The notes beneath the pieces are model-generated. The model saw only the letters and a list, made by a program, of their open reading frames with translations. It made no database searches and had not been told where the DNA came from. The position numbers and the translations under genes were made by a program. 64,000 bases of DNA, taken from assembly GCF_000380185.1 (NCBI RefSeq), contig NZ_KB904758.1:62001-126000 (forward strand), given 5' to 3'. Of this stretch, positions 29,337 through 37,779 are shown one piece after another (positions within the stretch are counted from its first letter, which is position 1; each line of letters starts with the position of its first letter). Source of the DNA: Thiofilum flexile DSM 14609 (GTDB lineage Bacteria > Pseudomonadota > Gammaproteobacteria > Thiotrichales > Thiotrichaceae).

Positions 29337-29828
29337 TTAACTAGCCAAGATTAAATAGGCTAAAAGCTGTAAGCTCACCCACGCCATTACACCCGCTAAG
29401 ACATCATCTAACATAATACCTAAACCACCGGGTAACTGGCGATCGACCCATTTAATAGGCCAAGGCTTAACAATATCAAAAAACCGAAACAGGATAAAAC
29501 CGCCTAAAATCTCCCATCCCCCCCCTGCTGGAGCCGCTATCATGGTAATCCAAAACCCTACAAACTCATCCCATACAATCCCACCATAGTCATGCTCACC
29601 TAAGAGCTGAGCTGATCGACCACAGACCCATACACCTAATACAAAGGCACATAATACTACCCATAGATAGGTGCTGAGTGACCACTGAGCCATGATTAAA
29701 TAAATAGGGATAGCGGCTAAAGTACCAAAAGTACCGGGCGCTTTAGGAGCCAACCCACTCCCTAAACCGAAAGCAAGAAAGTGAATAGGCGAAGAAAATA
29801 CGGTACGAGCCGAAACCATAGTCGTCAT
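29337..29828 (-). CDS. pgpA: Phosphatidylglycerophosphatase A
   Basis: PgpA dephosphorylates phosphatidylglycerophosphate to phosphatidylglycerol at the inner membrane. The 163-residue protein has the family start FGLGSGLAPKAPGTFGTLAA, the acidic DYGGIVWDEFVGFW segment, FRFFDIVKPWPI and a final LDDVLAG. Several hydrophobic helices are evident. Here it follows an HD-GYP gene by 36 bases rather than thiL, its usual neighbour. Confidence 0.95.
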   Translation of the reverse strand: MTTMVSARTVFSSPIHFLAFGLGSGLAPKAPGTFGTLAAIPIYLIMAQWSLSTYLWVVLCAFVLGVWVCGRSAQLLGEHDYGGIVWDEFVGFWITMIAAPAGGGWEILGGFILFRFFDIVKPWPIKWVDRQLPGGLGIMLDDVLAGVMAWVSLQLLAYLILAS

Positions 29829-29864
29829 ACTAGTGGCCTTATAACGATTAAAAAGACAGTCTAC

Positions 29865-30947
29865 TTAGTCAGCTCTTACAATTAAATCGTCAATTTCTTG
29901 CACTTGATAGCGAATACGCCGCATCACAGGTAATAGCCCTAGAAATATATCTAACAAATAGGGGTCGAAATGTTTACCTCTTTGCTCCAACATTAATGCA
30001 ATCGTCTCTTCCTCACTCAAGGCTAGCTTATAAACCCGCTCATGCACTAAAGCATCATACACATCCACAATGGTAGTAATACGAGCAGTAATGGGAATAT
30101 CTTCCCCCGCTAACCCCATAGGATAACCTGAACCATCCCAACGCTCGTGGTGGCAAAGGGCAATATCGGCCGCCATATCAAGGGTAGGAATATGCGAATG
30201 CTCTAACATTTTGGCACCAATTTCGGTGTGGCGCTTCATAATGCTAAACTCGGCTTCGGTTAATTTACCTGCCTTCAATAAAATCCGATCTGGCACACCA
30301 ATTTTACCAATATCGTGCATAGGCGCTGCGACACGAATATCATCAATACGCTCTTGTGACCAATTTAAAGCTTTAGCCATAGCAGCAGCATATAAACCAA
30401 TTCGCCTTACATGCGCCCCCGTTTCCTCATCTCTAAAGCTGGTTAAGCTTACGAGCTTGATAGCAATCTCTTCTTCACGCTGTTTAATTTTTAAAGTACG
30501 CCGCTGTACTTCCAGTTCTAACTCTTCACGTACTAATAAACCATTACGCATTAATTGTAAGCGCTCTACTTCTTGATAGTACTCCGACCCCATGCGTTGA
30601 ATAAATAAAACGGGTTTATCCTCGACCCATACCGCCCCGGCCTCTAAGACTAACTCTTGATGTAACTCATCTATTTCAATCCAAGGCCCTGAACGCAAGG
30701 GCGCTAAGGCTGACTGTTTCCAGTGCTCCTCGGCATCGGGCATGAAATAAGACAAATAGGAAAACGCTTCTGTTAAGGCATAGTTCTGCTCTTGGCTTTG
30801 GGAAGGTTGGGCTAATTTAAGCCAAAACTGACTCCAAGCCGGTAAATCTGACACCGCTTGGAATAAGCCGCACGGCTGGCGCACAAAGATGACCATATCT
30901 AACGCGCTATAAAGGGCTGGTAAAACCTTTGATACTACCGTAGTCAT
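29865..30947 (-). CDS. HD-GYP domain protein, probable cyclic-di-GMP phosphodiesterase
   Basis: The 360-residue protein has a variable N-terminal half of about 165 residues ending in a coiled stretch (EELELEVQRRTLKIKQREE) and a C-terminal HD-GYP domain. Metal-binding motifs are intact: ETGAHVRRIG, MHDIGKIGVPD, KRHTEIGAKML, CHHERWDGSGYP and ITTIVDVYDAL. HD-GYP enzymes hydrolyse cyclic-di-GMP. It is the last gene of the operon with the Rab-like GTPase and the OmpA-type protein (12-base gap), suggesting that their output includes second-messenger turnover; this is inference. Confidence 0.9.
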   Translation of the reverse strand: MTTVVSKVLPALYSALDMVIFVRQPCGLFQAVSDLPAWSQFWLKLAQPSQSQEQNYALTEAFSYLSYFMPDAEEHWKQSALAPLRSGPWIEIDELHQELVLEAGAVWVEDKPVLFIQRMGSEYYQEVERLQLMRNGLLVREELELEVQRRTLKIKQREEEIAIKLVSLTSFRDEETGAHVRRIGLYAAAMAKALNWSQERIDDIRVAAPMHDIGKIGVPDRILLKAGKLTEAEFSIMKRHTEIGAKMLEHSHIPTLDMAADIALCHHERWDGSGYPMGLAGEDIPITARITTIVDVYDALVHERVYKLALSEEETIALMLEQRGKHFDPYLLDIFLGLLPVMRRIRYQVQEIDDLIVRAD

Positions 30948-30959
30948 ATTACATACCCC

Positions 30960-31457
30960 CTAGACCTCGATCATTCGTTCAGCCAACGCCTGAAACATAG
31001 CGTCAACCCCCAAACCATCTTTAGCACTTGTTTTAATAATAGGTAACTGAAATGCCGCTAATTGATTTAAATGCTTATCTTCTAATAACCATTTTTCTTT
31101 AAGATCACATTTATTAAGCGCAAAAAGTACGGGAATATCCCCAGCATGCTCTTTAACGCGCCCATGCAGCATTAAAGCCACCTCGAAGGTATTAGGGCGG
31201 GTGGTATCGACTACAATAATGCAGCCCCCCGCTCCGCGTATGTAGGTGGGTTTTAGCGTGGTATAGTCATCCTCACCCGCCACATCCCAAATCATTAAAG
31301 TTAGAGCTTTGTCGCCGACAGAAACCAGCTTTTTATCGATCTTCACGCCTACCGTAGTATGGTATTTATCGCTATATAAACTACTGACATAACGCTTAAT
31401 TAAACTGGTTTTGCCTACTGCAAAGGCTCCTAATAGACATATTTTTTTTTGTATCAT
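30960..31457 (-). CDS. Rab/Ras-like small GTPase
   Basis: The 165-residue protein is a compact Ras-superfamily GTPase of eukaryotic style: P-loop GAFAVGKTSL at residues 10-19, switch I region YHTTVGVKI, G3 WDVAGEDDY, G4 NKCDL and G5 TSAKDG. The ATG at 31457 gives a standard MIQKKICLLG start, so an in-frame TTG at 31478 is rejected. Relative to Ras, the Gly12 position is Phe and the catalytic Gln61 position is Glu, so intrinsic hydrolysis is probably slow and GAP-dependent. No MglB is encoded nearby; the neighbouring membrane protein may regulate it. Confidence 0.88.
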   Translation of the reverse strand: MIQKKICLLGAFAVGKTSLIKRYVSSLYSDKYHTTVGVKIDKKLVSVGDKALTLMIWDVAGEDDYTTLKPTYIRGAGGCIIVVDTTRPNTFEVALMLHGRVKEHAGDIPVLFALNKCDLKEKWLLEDKHLNQLAAFQLPIIKTSAKDGLGVDAMFQALAERMIEV

Positions 31458-31481
31458 ATCGATTCGCCCAATCTGCAACTG

Positions 31482-33275
31482 CTAGGAGCTGGTTTGTGGA
31501 TCTAACGCTTGTAAATCCACCTTTAGAGTCACACTACGTTGCCCCTCAGACGTAGCTATTGGAGAGGTATTCGCCGCAATAGCGATTACTAATAAAGCTT
31601 TAGACACTCCAAAATTTAATAATTGGTCGACTAAACCTTGAGCACGAGCTAGACCTAGTTGTCGATTAAAATCCTCCGCACCACTGCCATCTGTATTCCC
31701 CATTAAAGTGACTTGAACGCTTAGTTGTTGTTCAGCCGCTAGTTGTTCAAGGCGCTTTAAATTTTCTGCTAGAACAGGGACTTGAATACTACCCAGTTCT
31801 GATAGCTCTGATTTGCCCCGCTCAAATAAAAACACTGTATTTTTAATAGTATTAATGGTCTGTGTTAAAGGTGTCTCTATGTCTTGGCGTATTAATTGGC
31901 TAGTATCTAGACCTTCTAAGCCCAGACTATAGTGCCAACCTTGCTCTAAACGCGTTATCCACGCTGAATCCGCACTACCACTTACTTTTAAGGTACTGCC
32001 CTCAAGGTTTAGCTCTACCCCTGCTGGGGGTTGTAATAATTGCTGTGCTCTTTGTAACGCTAGGCTCGGTTCGGCTGAAACATAAGGTTGCCATTCAAAG
32101 ACTGGATTAAATGTGGTGCGCACCTGATCGTCGAGAGTAATAGCAGTATCCGCTACTAAAGGATCACGCAAACCTTTTACTTGATAGCCTTGCTCCGTAG
32201 GCTGTGAATCTAGAATGACCACACCGGGTTGGGCATCCCATTGTGCTACGGTTTGCTCCCATAAACGTTGCTTAGCTAATAGACGTTGCTGTTCAGCATA
32301 ATTACTATAAGCCCAATACCCTAGGCCTGCTAACAATAAACCCAATAGCCCATAGGCTAACCAAGGTTTTTTACGCTGGGTCTGGGATGTTTGGCGTTGC
32401 GCTTGTAGACACTGATTTAGTAACGGCTGAGTCGTGCTAAAGGGCTGACTATCGCCGGAATAATTCTTTAGTAAACCATCATAACGCTGATGAATCGTTT
32501 CGACGGTTTGAATCAATAAGGAACGCAATTCGGCAGGCGGCGCACCCCGCACAACGGCAGCAATAGCGACATAAGGGCCTTGCTCAATTAAAACACTCAA
32601 ATCACCAAGACGTAAGGCATTTAATGAGCTTTCATTAGTAAATGAATCTGCCATAAAATCCTGAATCGCACTGAGCATACTACTCACCATATCAGGATCT
32701 TTAGCAATGGCTTGCTCTGAAACAACGTGCTGCAGCAACAAGCTAGTTTTACGATGAATTAAGAACACCTGCTCGACTTGATAGACCAAAGTCTTCATTA
32801 ACACAACTTCGGAATATTTACGTCCGGTGCGCCACGCATCAAAACGCCACCGAATCGAACGGGGTGATAAACTTTGCTCAAGTAGCTGATTAAATGTTTC
32901 TAAGGTTTGCGTGAGGGTCTCATGAATCGATTTACGAATCGCAGGCCCCATCACTGGATAGAGGGCATTGGCGACTAATTGCGGATCACGATTAATAAAA
33001 TGCTCCACCGCCTTATCCATATTGGGTGCTAAGGCTTGGGTGATGGCATTATCAGAATGAGAACGCATCTGTATTGCTTCAGCCAGTACTGAGGCTACAC
33101 GAGCGGTATAGAGATTCACATCCTGAAGCTGATTTTTAAGTGCTAATAAACCAATATAATCAGAACCTAGCAATAATAGCCGTAAACGCTCCAGATCATC
33201 GCTATCCGTCGACATAGTAGCAGCCGCATTCAATATAGAAGAGGCCTTTGTGCGCTCAGCACTCTTCATTACCAC
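31482..33275 (-). CDS. Inner-membrane OmpA-family protein with large cytosolic domain
   Basis: The 597-residue protein has a cytosolic part (residues 1-303), one membrane helix (about 305-323), a periplasmic part with BON-like repeats (about 345-470) and a C-terminal OmpA/MotB peptidoglycan-binding domain (about 478-590, with GNTDGSG and LARAQGLVDQLL). Residues 165-270 show alternating strands and helices (VEQVFLIHRKTSLLL, MLSAIQDFMADSF, LRLGDLSVLIEQGPYVAIAAVVRG) that resemble a roadblock/longin-like fold, a known type of small-GTPase partner. GTG at 33275 is favoured by GGAG six bases upstream; ATG at 33269 is the alternative. It lies between the coiled-coil gene and the GTPase with three-base gaps. 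Confidence 0.8.
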   Translation of the reverse strand: MVMKSAERTKASSILNAAATMSTDSDDLERLRLLLLGSDYIGLLALKNQLQDVNLYTARVASVLAEAIQMRSHSDNAITQALAPNMDKAVEHFINRDPQLVANALYPVMGPAIRKSIHETLTQTLETFNQLLEQSLSPRSIRWRFDAWRTGRKYSEVVLMKTLVYQVEQVFLIHRKTSLLLQHVVSEQAIAKDPDMVSSMLSAIQDFMADSFTNESSLNALRLGDLSVLIEQGPYVAIAAVVRGAPPAELRSLLIQTVETIHQRYDGLLKNYSGDSQPFSTTQPLLNQCLQAQRQTSQTQRKKPWLAYGLLGLLLAGLGYWAYSNYAEQQRLLAKQRLWEQTVAQWDAQPGVVILDSQPTEQGYQVKGLRDPLVADTAITLDDQVRTTFNPVFEWQPYVSAEPSLALQRAQQLLQPPAGVELNLEGSTLKVSGSADSAWITRLEQGWHYSLGLEGLDTSQLIRQDIETPLTQTINTIKNTVFLFERGKSELSELGSIQVPVLAENLKRLEQLAAEQQLSVQVTLMGNTDGSGAEDFNRQLGLARAQGLVDQLLNFGVSKALLVIAIAANTSPIATSEGQRSVTLKVDLQALDPQTSS

Positions 33276-33278
33276 GCC

Positions 33279-33878
33279 CTACTCCTTCACGCCATCGTAG
33301 AGTTGCTTAGCCACACCCTGCAGCATAACGGCTAAGGCTTTACGGTCGGGTTTGTCTTGGCGTAATTGTTCAATCGCTTGCTCTAACTGAGATTGGAATT
33401 GCTCACGCGTTTCGTTGAGAGTACGCTCAATGCGCTCAATACGTAGCGCCTCTTTTTGTAATAACCCTTGAGCCTCTTCAGAGTGAGACAGATGCTTTTT
33501 ATCCAGCTCGGCTAACTGCCGTCCCATTTCATCTAAACGATTCTTAATACCCTGAATATCATCACGGCGGGCTTTAGTCTCGTCTTGTAATAACTCTTTC
33601 AGCAGTTGAATTTCACGCTGCACCTGATCAAAGCGTCTTTGGGTATCTTCTGACCAAGCATTGATCGATACCCGTACAAAACGCTCTAGGGCTGCTTGAC
33701 GCTTTTCATTTTCACGTACCTGCTCGCCAAACAGAATATTCCTGACCATATCCAGATTTTGCTCTGTACCACTCACTTGAGTAGCGATCTCTGAAGTACG
33801 GCTGTTACGGATAAAATCTTTATTAGGGTCGACAGGGGCTGCTGAGGGTACGGTAGGGTTTGCTTCAGTCGTACTCAT
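33279..33878 (-). CDS. Coiled-coil protein of GTPase/OmpA operon
   Basis: The 199-residue soluble protein has a disordered Pro/Ala-rich N-terminus, a distinctive MVRNILFGEQVRENEKR stretch, and then a long coiled coil from about residue 60 to 175, ending in a short RKALAVMLQGVAKQLYDG helix. ATG at 33878 has an AAAGGAG site; an upstream in-frame start is rejected. No function is known to me. It is the first gene of the four-gene operon and may link the OmpA protein or the GTPase to a scaffold. Confidence 0.8.
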   Translation of the reverse strand: MSTTEANPTVPSAAPVDPNKDFIRNSRTSEIATQVSGTEQNLDMVRNILFGEQVRENEKRQAALERFVRVSINAWSEDTQRRFDQVQREIQLLKELLQDETKARRDDIQGIKNRLDEMGRQLAELDKKHLSHSEEAQGLLQKEALRIERIERTLNETREQFQSQLEQAIEQLRQDKPDRKALAVMLQGVAKQLYDGVKE

Positions 33879-34004
33879 AGGGACTCCTTTATTTTTATCA
33901 TGGGCAAAGGTCAAGCGGGGTATTTTTTCCACGTTAATGACCTTTATTTTTAGCTGACCATGTTTCTATAAATCCTATCAATACTCTTATAAAAGTGGCA
34001 CTTT

Positions 34005-34442
34005 TTAAGATATATGGTTGAGTACCGCGCTATCCTCCGTAACGGGGATTAGCAGTATGGGTAATATCCGAGCAGATAAAGCATTAAATGCCTTAGTTTT
34101 TTGTTGGTAGTGTGCCGTCGAGTGATGCGAATGGCTATTGAGTGGTTCGACTAATGATTTACTACAGCGTGTTAACAATAAATGTTTGACCATTTCATGT
34201 TGCGCACGTGGGGTATTGCAGTACAGATCATGGACGCAAATATCCCCTCGCTCCAAGCATTCGGTGACTTCCTCCCCCTCAAATTGGGTAATCACATCTC
34301 CCGAATCTCGATCAATTATACGAATATAAGGCTTAGGACGATCTAACCAAGCATCGATATATAACACGCTGCTACTCCACATAGGATAGGGTTTAAAAAG
34401 CCCCATTACATCACTCACCTTGATGCAATGGGGTGCATTCAA
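34005..34442 (-). CDS. Hypothetical protein
   Basis: A 145-residue soluble protein without signal peptide or membrane segment. The N-terminal half is beta-rich (YIDAWLDRPKPYIRIIDRD, then GDVITQFEGEEVTECLERGD), the C-terminal part helical with a His-rich patch near residue 103-110. I recognise no family. It lies just before the GTPase/OmpA operon on the same strand, with 126 bases between, so a link is possible but unproven. Regulation is unclear apart from a Fur-like palindrome 143 bases upstream. Confidence 0.6.
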   Translation of the reverse strand: MNAPHCIKVSDVMGLFKPYPMWSSSVLYIDAWLDRPKPYIRIIDRDSGDVITQFEGEEVTECLERGDICVHDLYCNTPRAQHEMVKHLLLTRCSKSLVEPLNSHSHHSTAHYQQKTKAFNALSARILPILLIPVTEDSAVLNHIS

Positions 34443-34584
34443 TCCCTACCCAATGTGTAATCCACTTATTGTGATATGAGTATACGATTACAGTGGCAAA
34501 TGCGTTAAACCTTGAAGGAGATTCAATCATCGAGCAGGGTGTTAAGAGCCAAATGCAGTATAACCCTAACCTAAGATTAAATGC

Positions 34585-34599
34585 AAATGATTATCATTT
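34585..34599. promoter_or_regulatory. Fur-box-like palindrome
   Basis: AAATGAT-T-ATCATTT is a perfect 7-1-7 palindrome and matches the core of the Fur consensus (AATGAT-ATCATT). It overlaps the last codons of the 34594 gene and lies about 143 bases upstream of the 34442 start, further than usual for a simple repressor site. Confidence 0.4.
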
Positions 34600-35022
34600 A
34601 CTATTATGTTTACAGATTGCGGAATCATCAGGTTGCTCCACACTAGCTACAATGACCTCCAAAAACTGATTCAGCTCTTCCACACTCAATACCGACAAAA
34701 TACGATTCACCATATCAGGATCAACCTTGGCAATAGTTTGTTGACCATTGGCTAATTGCAAATACAAACCTACGGCACTGCTTGCTGTCTCATCCTCTAC
34801 CTCATGCTCGGTGGCATATTGGTCCTCCAAACTTAAGGCATCGAATACCTGATCCAACGCATCCCAAATGGCAGGATCAATCGCCTCGCTCACCTTAAAT
34901 ACGGTGGCTCCCTGCACAGCTTCCTGCTCTTCTTGCCAAGTCAGTGCATAGTGCTGTAAACAGCGCCTAAACTCTTCGGCGGCGGCGGGGGTAAAAAATA
35001 AATACTCAATCACACCACTCAT
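34594..35022 (-). CDS. Hypothetical protein
   Basis: A 142-residue acidic soluble protein (TWQEEQEAVQGATVFKVSE; EDQYATEHEVEDETASS). It has alternating helices and strands and no membrane segment. The start overlaps the stop of the SDR gene by four bases (ATGA), so they are translated together. No family recognised. The N-terminal MSGVIEYLFFTPAAAEEF resembles small cytosolic proteins of unknown role. Confidence 0.7.
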   Translation of the reverse strand: MSGVIEYLFFTPAAAEEFRRCLQHYALTWQEEQEAVQGATVFKVSEAIDPAIWDALDQVFDALSLEDQYATEHEVEDETASSAVGLYLQLANGQQTIAKVDPDMVNRILSVLSVEELNQFLEVIVASVEQPDDSAICKHNSK

Positions 35023-35876
35023 GTCGCTCCTCCTTGATTTTCCTCTTTCGATACCCGCAATAGCACCTTATCCATCCAACGGCTCGTCAATAAGCGTTTT
35101 AAGATGGCAAAGAGCTTAGTCGGTTTCGTCACACGATAACGCACTTTAGGCTGTGGATTTTGTAAGGCATCCAGCACACAACTTAACACCGCCTCCGGTG
35201 GCAAAGTAAAAGGGGCAACAGACCCTACCTTTTCTAAACGTGCAATCGCGCCTCGATACTGATCACGGAACACACTAGCCTCAATATTGACCTTAGCTCG
35301 CAACATTTTTAACGAGTTTTTACGGAATAAACTCGTAATCGGCCCCGGCTCAATCAAAACCACTTTAATATCCGTATTAAACAGCTCCAAACGTAAGGTA
35401 TCGGCTAGCCCCTCGACCGCATGTTTACTGGCGTTATAAGCGCCACGAAACGGCAAACTAATGAAACCCAATACCGAACTATTATAAATAATCCGCCCCT
35501 CATTCTTTTGGCGCATCATGGGTAGCAGTAAAGTAGTTAGTTGATGCCAACCAAACACATTGACTGCAAACTGATACTCCAAAGCTTCCCGCGTTATATC
35601 CTCCAAGGCTCCCGCCTGCCCAAAGCCACCATTATGAAATACCGCATAAATTTCACTATTCGTACGCAGCATTAACTCATAAACGCAGTCCTTAACACTC
35701 TGCTCACTTGCTAAATCAAGGGGAATAACCCGAAAGCCCTCACTCTCTAGCCGCTCAATATCCTCCGGCTTACGTGCGGTCACATAGACCTGATAGTCCA
35801 CTACTTCACGCAAACCTTTAGCCACACAATACCCAATCCCACTCGATGCTCCGGTGACTAATACATTCCGTGCCAT
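35019..35876 (-). CDS. Short-chain dehydrogenase/reductase (SDR)
   Basis: The 285-residue classical SDR has the NAD(P)-binding motif VTGASSGIG near residues 6-14, NSSVLGFISLP with the catalytic Ser region, and YNASKHAVEG with the catalytic Tyr and Lys. ATG at 35876 follows an AAAGGAG site and is preferred over a TTG seven codons upstream. The substrate cannot be told from sequence. It forms a two-gene unit with the acidic protein downstream. Confidence 0.9.
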   Translation of the reverse strand: MARNVLVTGASSGIGYCVAKGLREVVDYQVYVTARKPEDIERLESEGFRVIPLDLASEQSVKDCVYELMLRTNSEIYAVFHNGGFGQAGALEDITREALEYQFAVNVFGWHQLTTLLLPMMRQKNEGRIIYNSSVLGFISLPFRGAYNASKHAVEGLADTLRLELFNTDIKVVLIEPGPITSLFRKNSLKMLRAKVNIEASVFRDQYRGAIARLEKVGSVAPFTLPPEAVLSCVLDALQNPQPKVRYRVTKPTKLFAILKRLLTSRWMDKVLLRVSKEENQGGAT

Positions 35877-35992
35877 ACCCTCTCCTTTATTCGCCAAAAC
35901 CCAATCAATAAATGAATGTAACGAGGGTTATTGAATTTTCCAAGTACTACACCCATTATGCGCAGCAGATCAACTTATTAGGACTCTTAACC

Positions 35993-36265
35993 ATGCCCAT
36001 TTATGCCTATCAATGCCAAGCTTGTGGTCACAGCCTAGAAGCATTACAAAAAATCAGCGCCCCCGCCCTCACCGATTGCCCCGCTTGCCACGCGCCCAGC
36101 TTACAAAAACAAGTAACTGCTGCTGCGTTCCGCCTAGGGGGTGGGGGTTGGTATGAAACTGATTTCAAAAAAGATAATAAGAAAAACCTAGCCACCCCAG
36201 AAACCGCACCCGCAACGCCAGCACCTGCACCCGCTTGTGGTCCTTCGGGCTGTAATGCGGCCTAA
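35993..36265 (+). CDS. FmdB-family zinc ribbon protein
   Basis: A 90-residue protein starting MPIYAYQCQACGHSLEALQK, with zinc ribbon CxxC pairs at residues 8-11 and about 29-32 (CPACHAPSL), a GGGGWYETDFK segment and an Ala/Pro-rich tail. This is the FmdB/CxxC regulatory family. In many gammaproteobacteria it lies directly upstream of aspS; here about 3 kb of envelope genes separate them. ATG at 35993 is preferred over a longer in-frame start. Confidence 0.88.
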   Translation: MPIYAYQCQACGHSLEALQKISAPALTDCPACHAPSLQKQVTAAAFRLGGGGWYETDFKKDNKKNLATPETAPATPAPAPACGPSGCNAA

Positions 36266-36473
36266 AACAAGGATACTCCTTCAGAACGAACGGTGGGATA
36301 ATCAGTATTAGATAGTTAATGTTTTAATAAAGATTAATAAAATTAATATCTTAAACCTAAAAAACACATAACTATTTGATCTAGGCTACACTCAGTCAAG
36401 ACGCTAGTCCCATCCCACCCATGAGGATAGCCAGTCCCTTAGCCAATAATAAATGTATGGAGAATCCCCAATA

Positions 36474-37550
36474 ATGAAGCAACTATTGAATAGTCTGGGT
36501 ATTGGATTGATTTTATTAACCAGCCTAATCACCACACCCGCACATGCAGCGGCAGCGCGTGGTATTCAAGATAAAGTCACCGTCATTGCCATGACCAACC
36601 CGGATCAAAAATTTGAAGTCGCCGCCAAACTGCAATGGAATGCTAGTTATAAACGCTGGGATCGTATCCTAGTCACTTATAATGGTCATCCGACTCCACC
36701 GCTGTCTCATCCGGTTTGGAGCTATTTGTCGAATATGCGCATCCCCACTCAGGCAGGTACTAAACCGGGTGAAAATCGCCTCTATAAGGTATTTTATTCA
36801 CAAGCCTATTGTAATGGCCTTACCCCTCTTGGTAGTGGTCGTCCTATGGTGATTAATTTTGAAAATGACACGCCGGGCACTTATGATCAACGTGAATTTT
36901 TCCGCGACTGGAATTGCCCCAATTGGAACGCCCCCGGCATGCGTCAGGTGAGTATTGTCAAAGGCAATGGCGGGCAGGTCATGCAAATTAATTTACCCCA
37001 AGGTCATGCCGGTTGCGCCGAGCGCGGGGGAGATAGTTGTGCGCAATGGAAAGCTCATATTGGCGCTCGCCTAGACACCCTCACCTATAGCTATCGGATT
37101 CGTTTTGCACCTAATTTTGACTTTGCCGCTGGTGGACGCCTACCGGGTATCGGCAGCGTTGTCCCCCACCTCGAAGGCACTAAGCCCAATGGTACGAATA
37201 GCTGGAGTGTGGGTGCAGCGTGGCGGGGCGATGGCACCGTTGGACAATATGTCTATCATATGGGACAGCCACGCTCTAGTGGTGACTATTGGGCTTGGAA
37301 TACCGGAGCGCTGACTCCCGGACAATGGTATCAAGTAAAAACTACTGTCAGAGTGAATAGCCCACAACAAAGCAATGGCTCCATTGTAACCACCCTCAAT
37401 GGCAAAACTGTACTGAGCAAAAGTGGATTACGCTTCCGCCAAACGGATAAACTGAGTATTGAGCGTTTATTATTCAATATCTATTATAGTGGACGTGCAC
37501 CTAGTAAGGCGAATCAAGTTTATATTGATGACTTTCAATTAAACCCTTAA
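36474..37550 (+). CDS. Secreted polysaccharide-lyase-like protein (PL14-type fold)
   Basis: The 358-residue protein has a signal peptide (cleavage near THA/AHA). From about residue 120 it has the beta-sandwich pattern of polysaccharide lyase family 14-like domains: LTYSYRIRFAPNFDFAAGGRLPGIG, WSVGAAWRGDGTVGQYVYH, and the C-terminal VYIDDFQL strand. ATG at 36474 with TGGAGA upstream is preferred over the ATG at 36453. It probably acts on a uronic-acid or amino-sugar polymer in or around the envelope; substrate unknown. It is followed by a terminator and then two OMP genes. Confidence 0.7.
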   Translation: MKQLLNSLGIGLILLTSLITTPAHAAAARGIQDKVTVIAMTNPDQKFEVAAKLQWNASYKRWDRILVTYNGHPTPPLSHPVWSYLSNMRIPTQAGTKPGENRLYKVFYSQAYCNGLTPLGSGRPMVINFENDTPGTYDQREFFRDWNCPNWNAPGMRQVSIVKGNGGQVMQINLPQGHAGCAERGGDSCAQWKAHIGARLDTLTYSYRIRFAPNFDFAAGGRLPGIGSVVPHLEGTKPNGTNSWSVGAAWRGDGTVGQYVYHMGQPRSSGDYWAWNTGALTPGQWYQVKTTVRVNSPQQSNGSIVTTLNGKTVLSKSGLRFRQTDKLSIERLLFNIYYSGRAPSKANQVYIDDFQLNP

Positions 37551-37581
37551 TAATCCCACTATTAATAAAAAGTTATTTATC

Positions 37582-37611
37582 TAGGCACAATATAAGTTGT
37601 GCCTATTTTTT
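37582..37611 (+). terminator. Intrinsic terminator after PL14-like gene
   Basis: The arms 37582-37590 and 37597-37605 form a perfect 9-bp stem (TAGGCACAA) with a 6-base loop followed by TTTTTT. It ends the lyase-like transcript. Confidence 0.85.
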
Positions 37612-37779
37612 ATTCTTTTTGATTATTTTTAAGTCAATTTAAAACCATTTACTTATTGTATACGTTTTATTACCTTCCCCCATTTATCCGAAAAAACTGT
37701 GTTATCGCCTCGTTCGCCTTAAAATCAGCAACAATATTATAAACCCAACCTCAACGAAAAAATAATACAGGGTGTCACT

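Noticed and set aside
31440-31457. A-run at the start of the GTPase gene as a programmed frameshift site
   Set aside because: The zero frame gives a normal GTPase N-terminus, and no alternative frame or stimulatory structure supports frameshifting.
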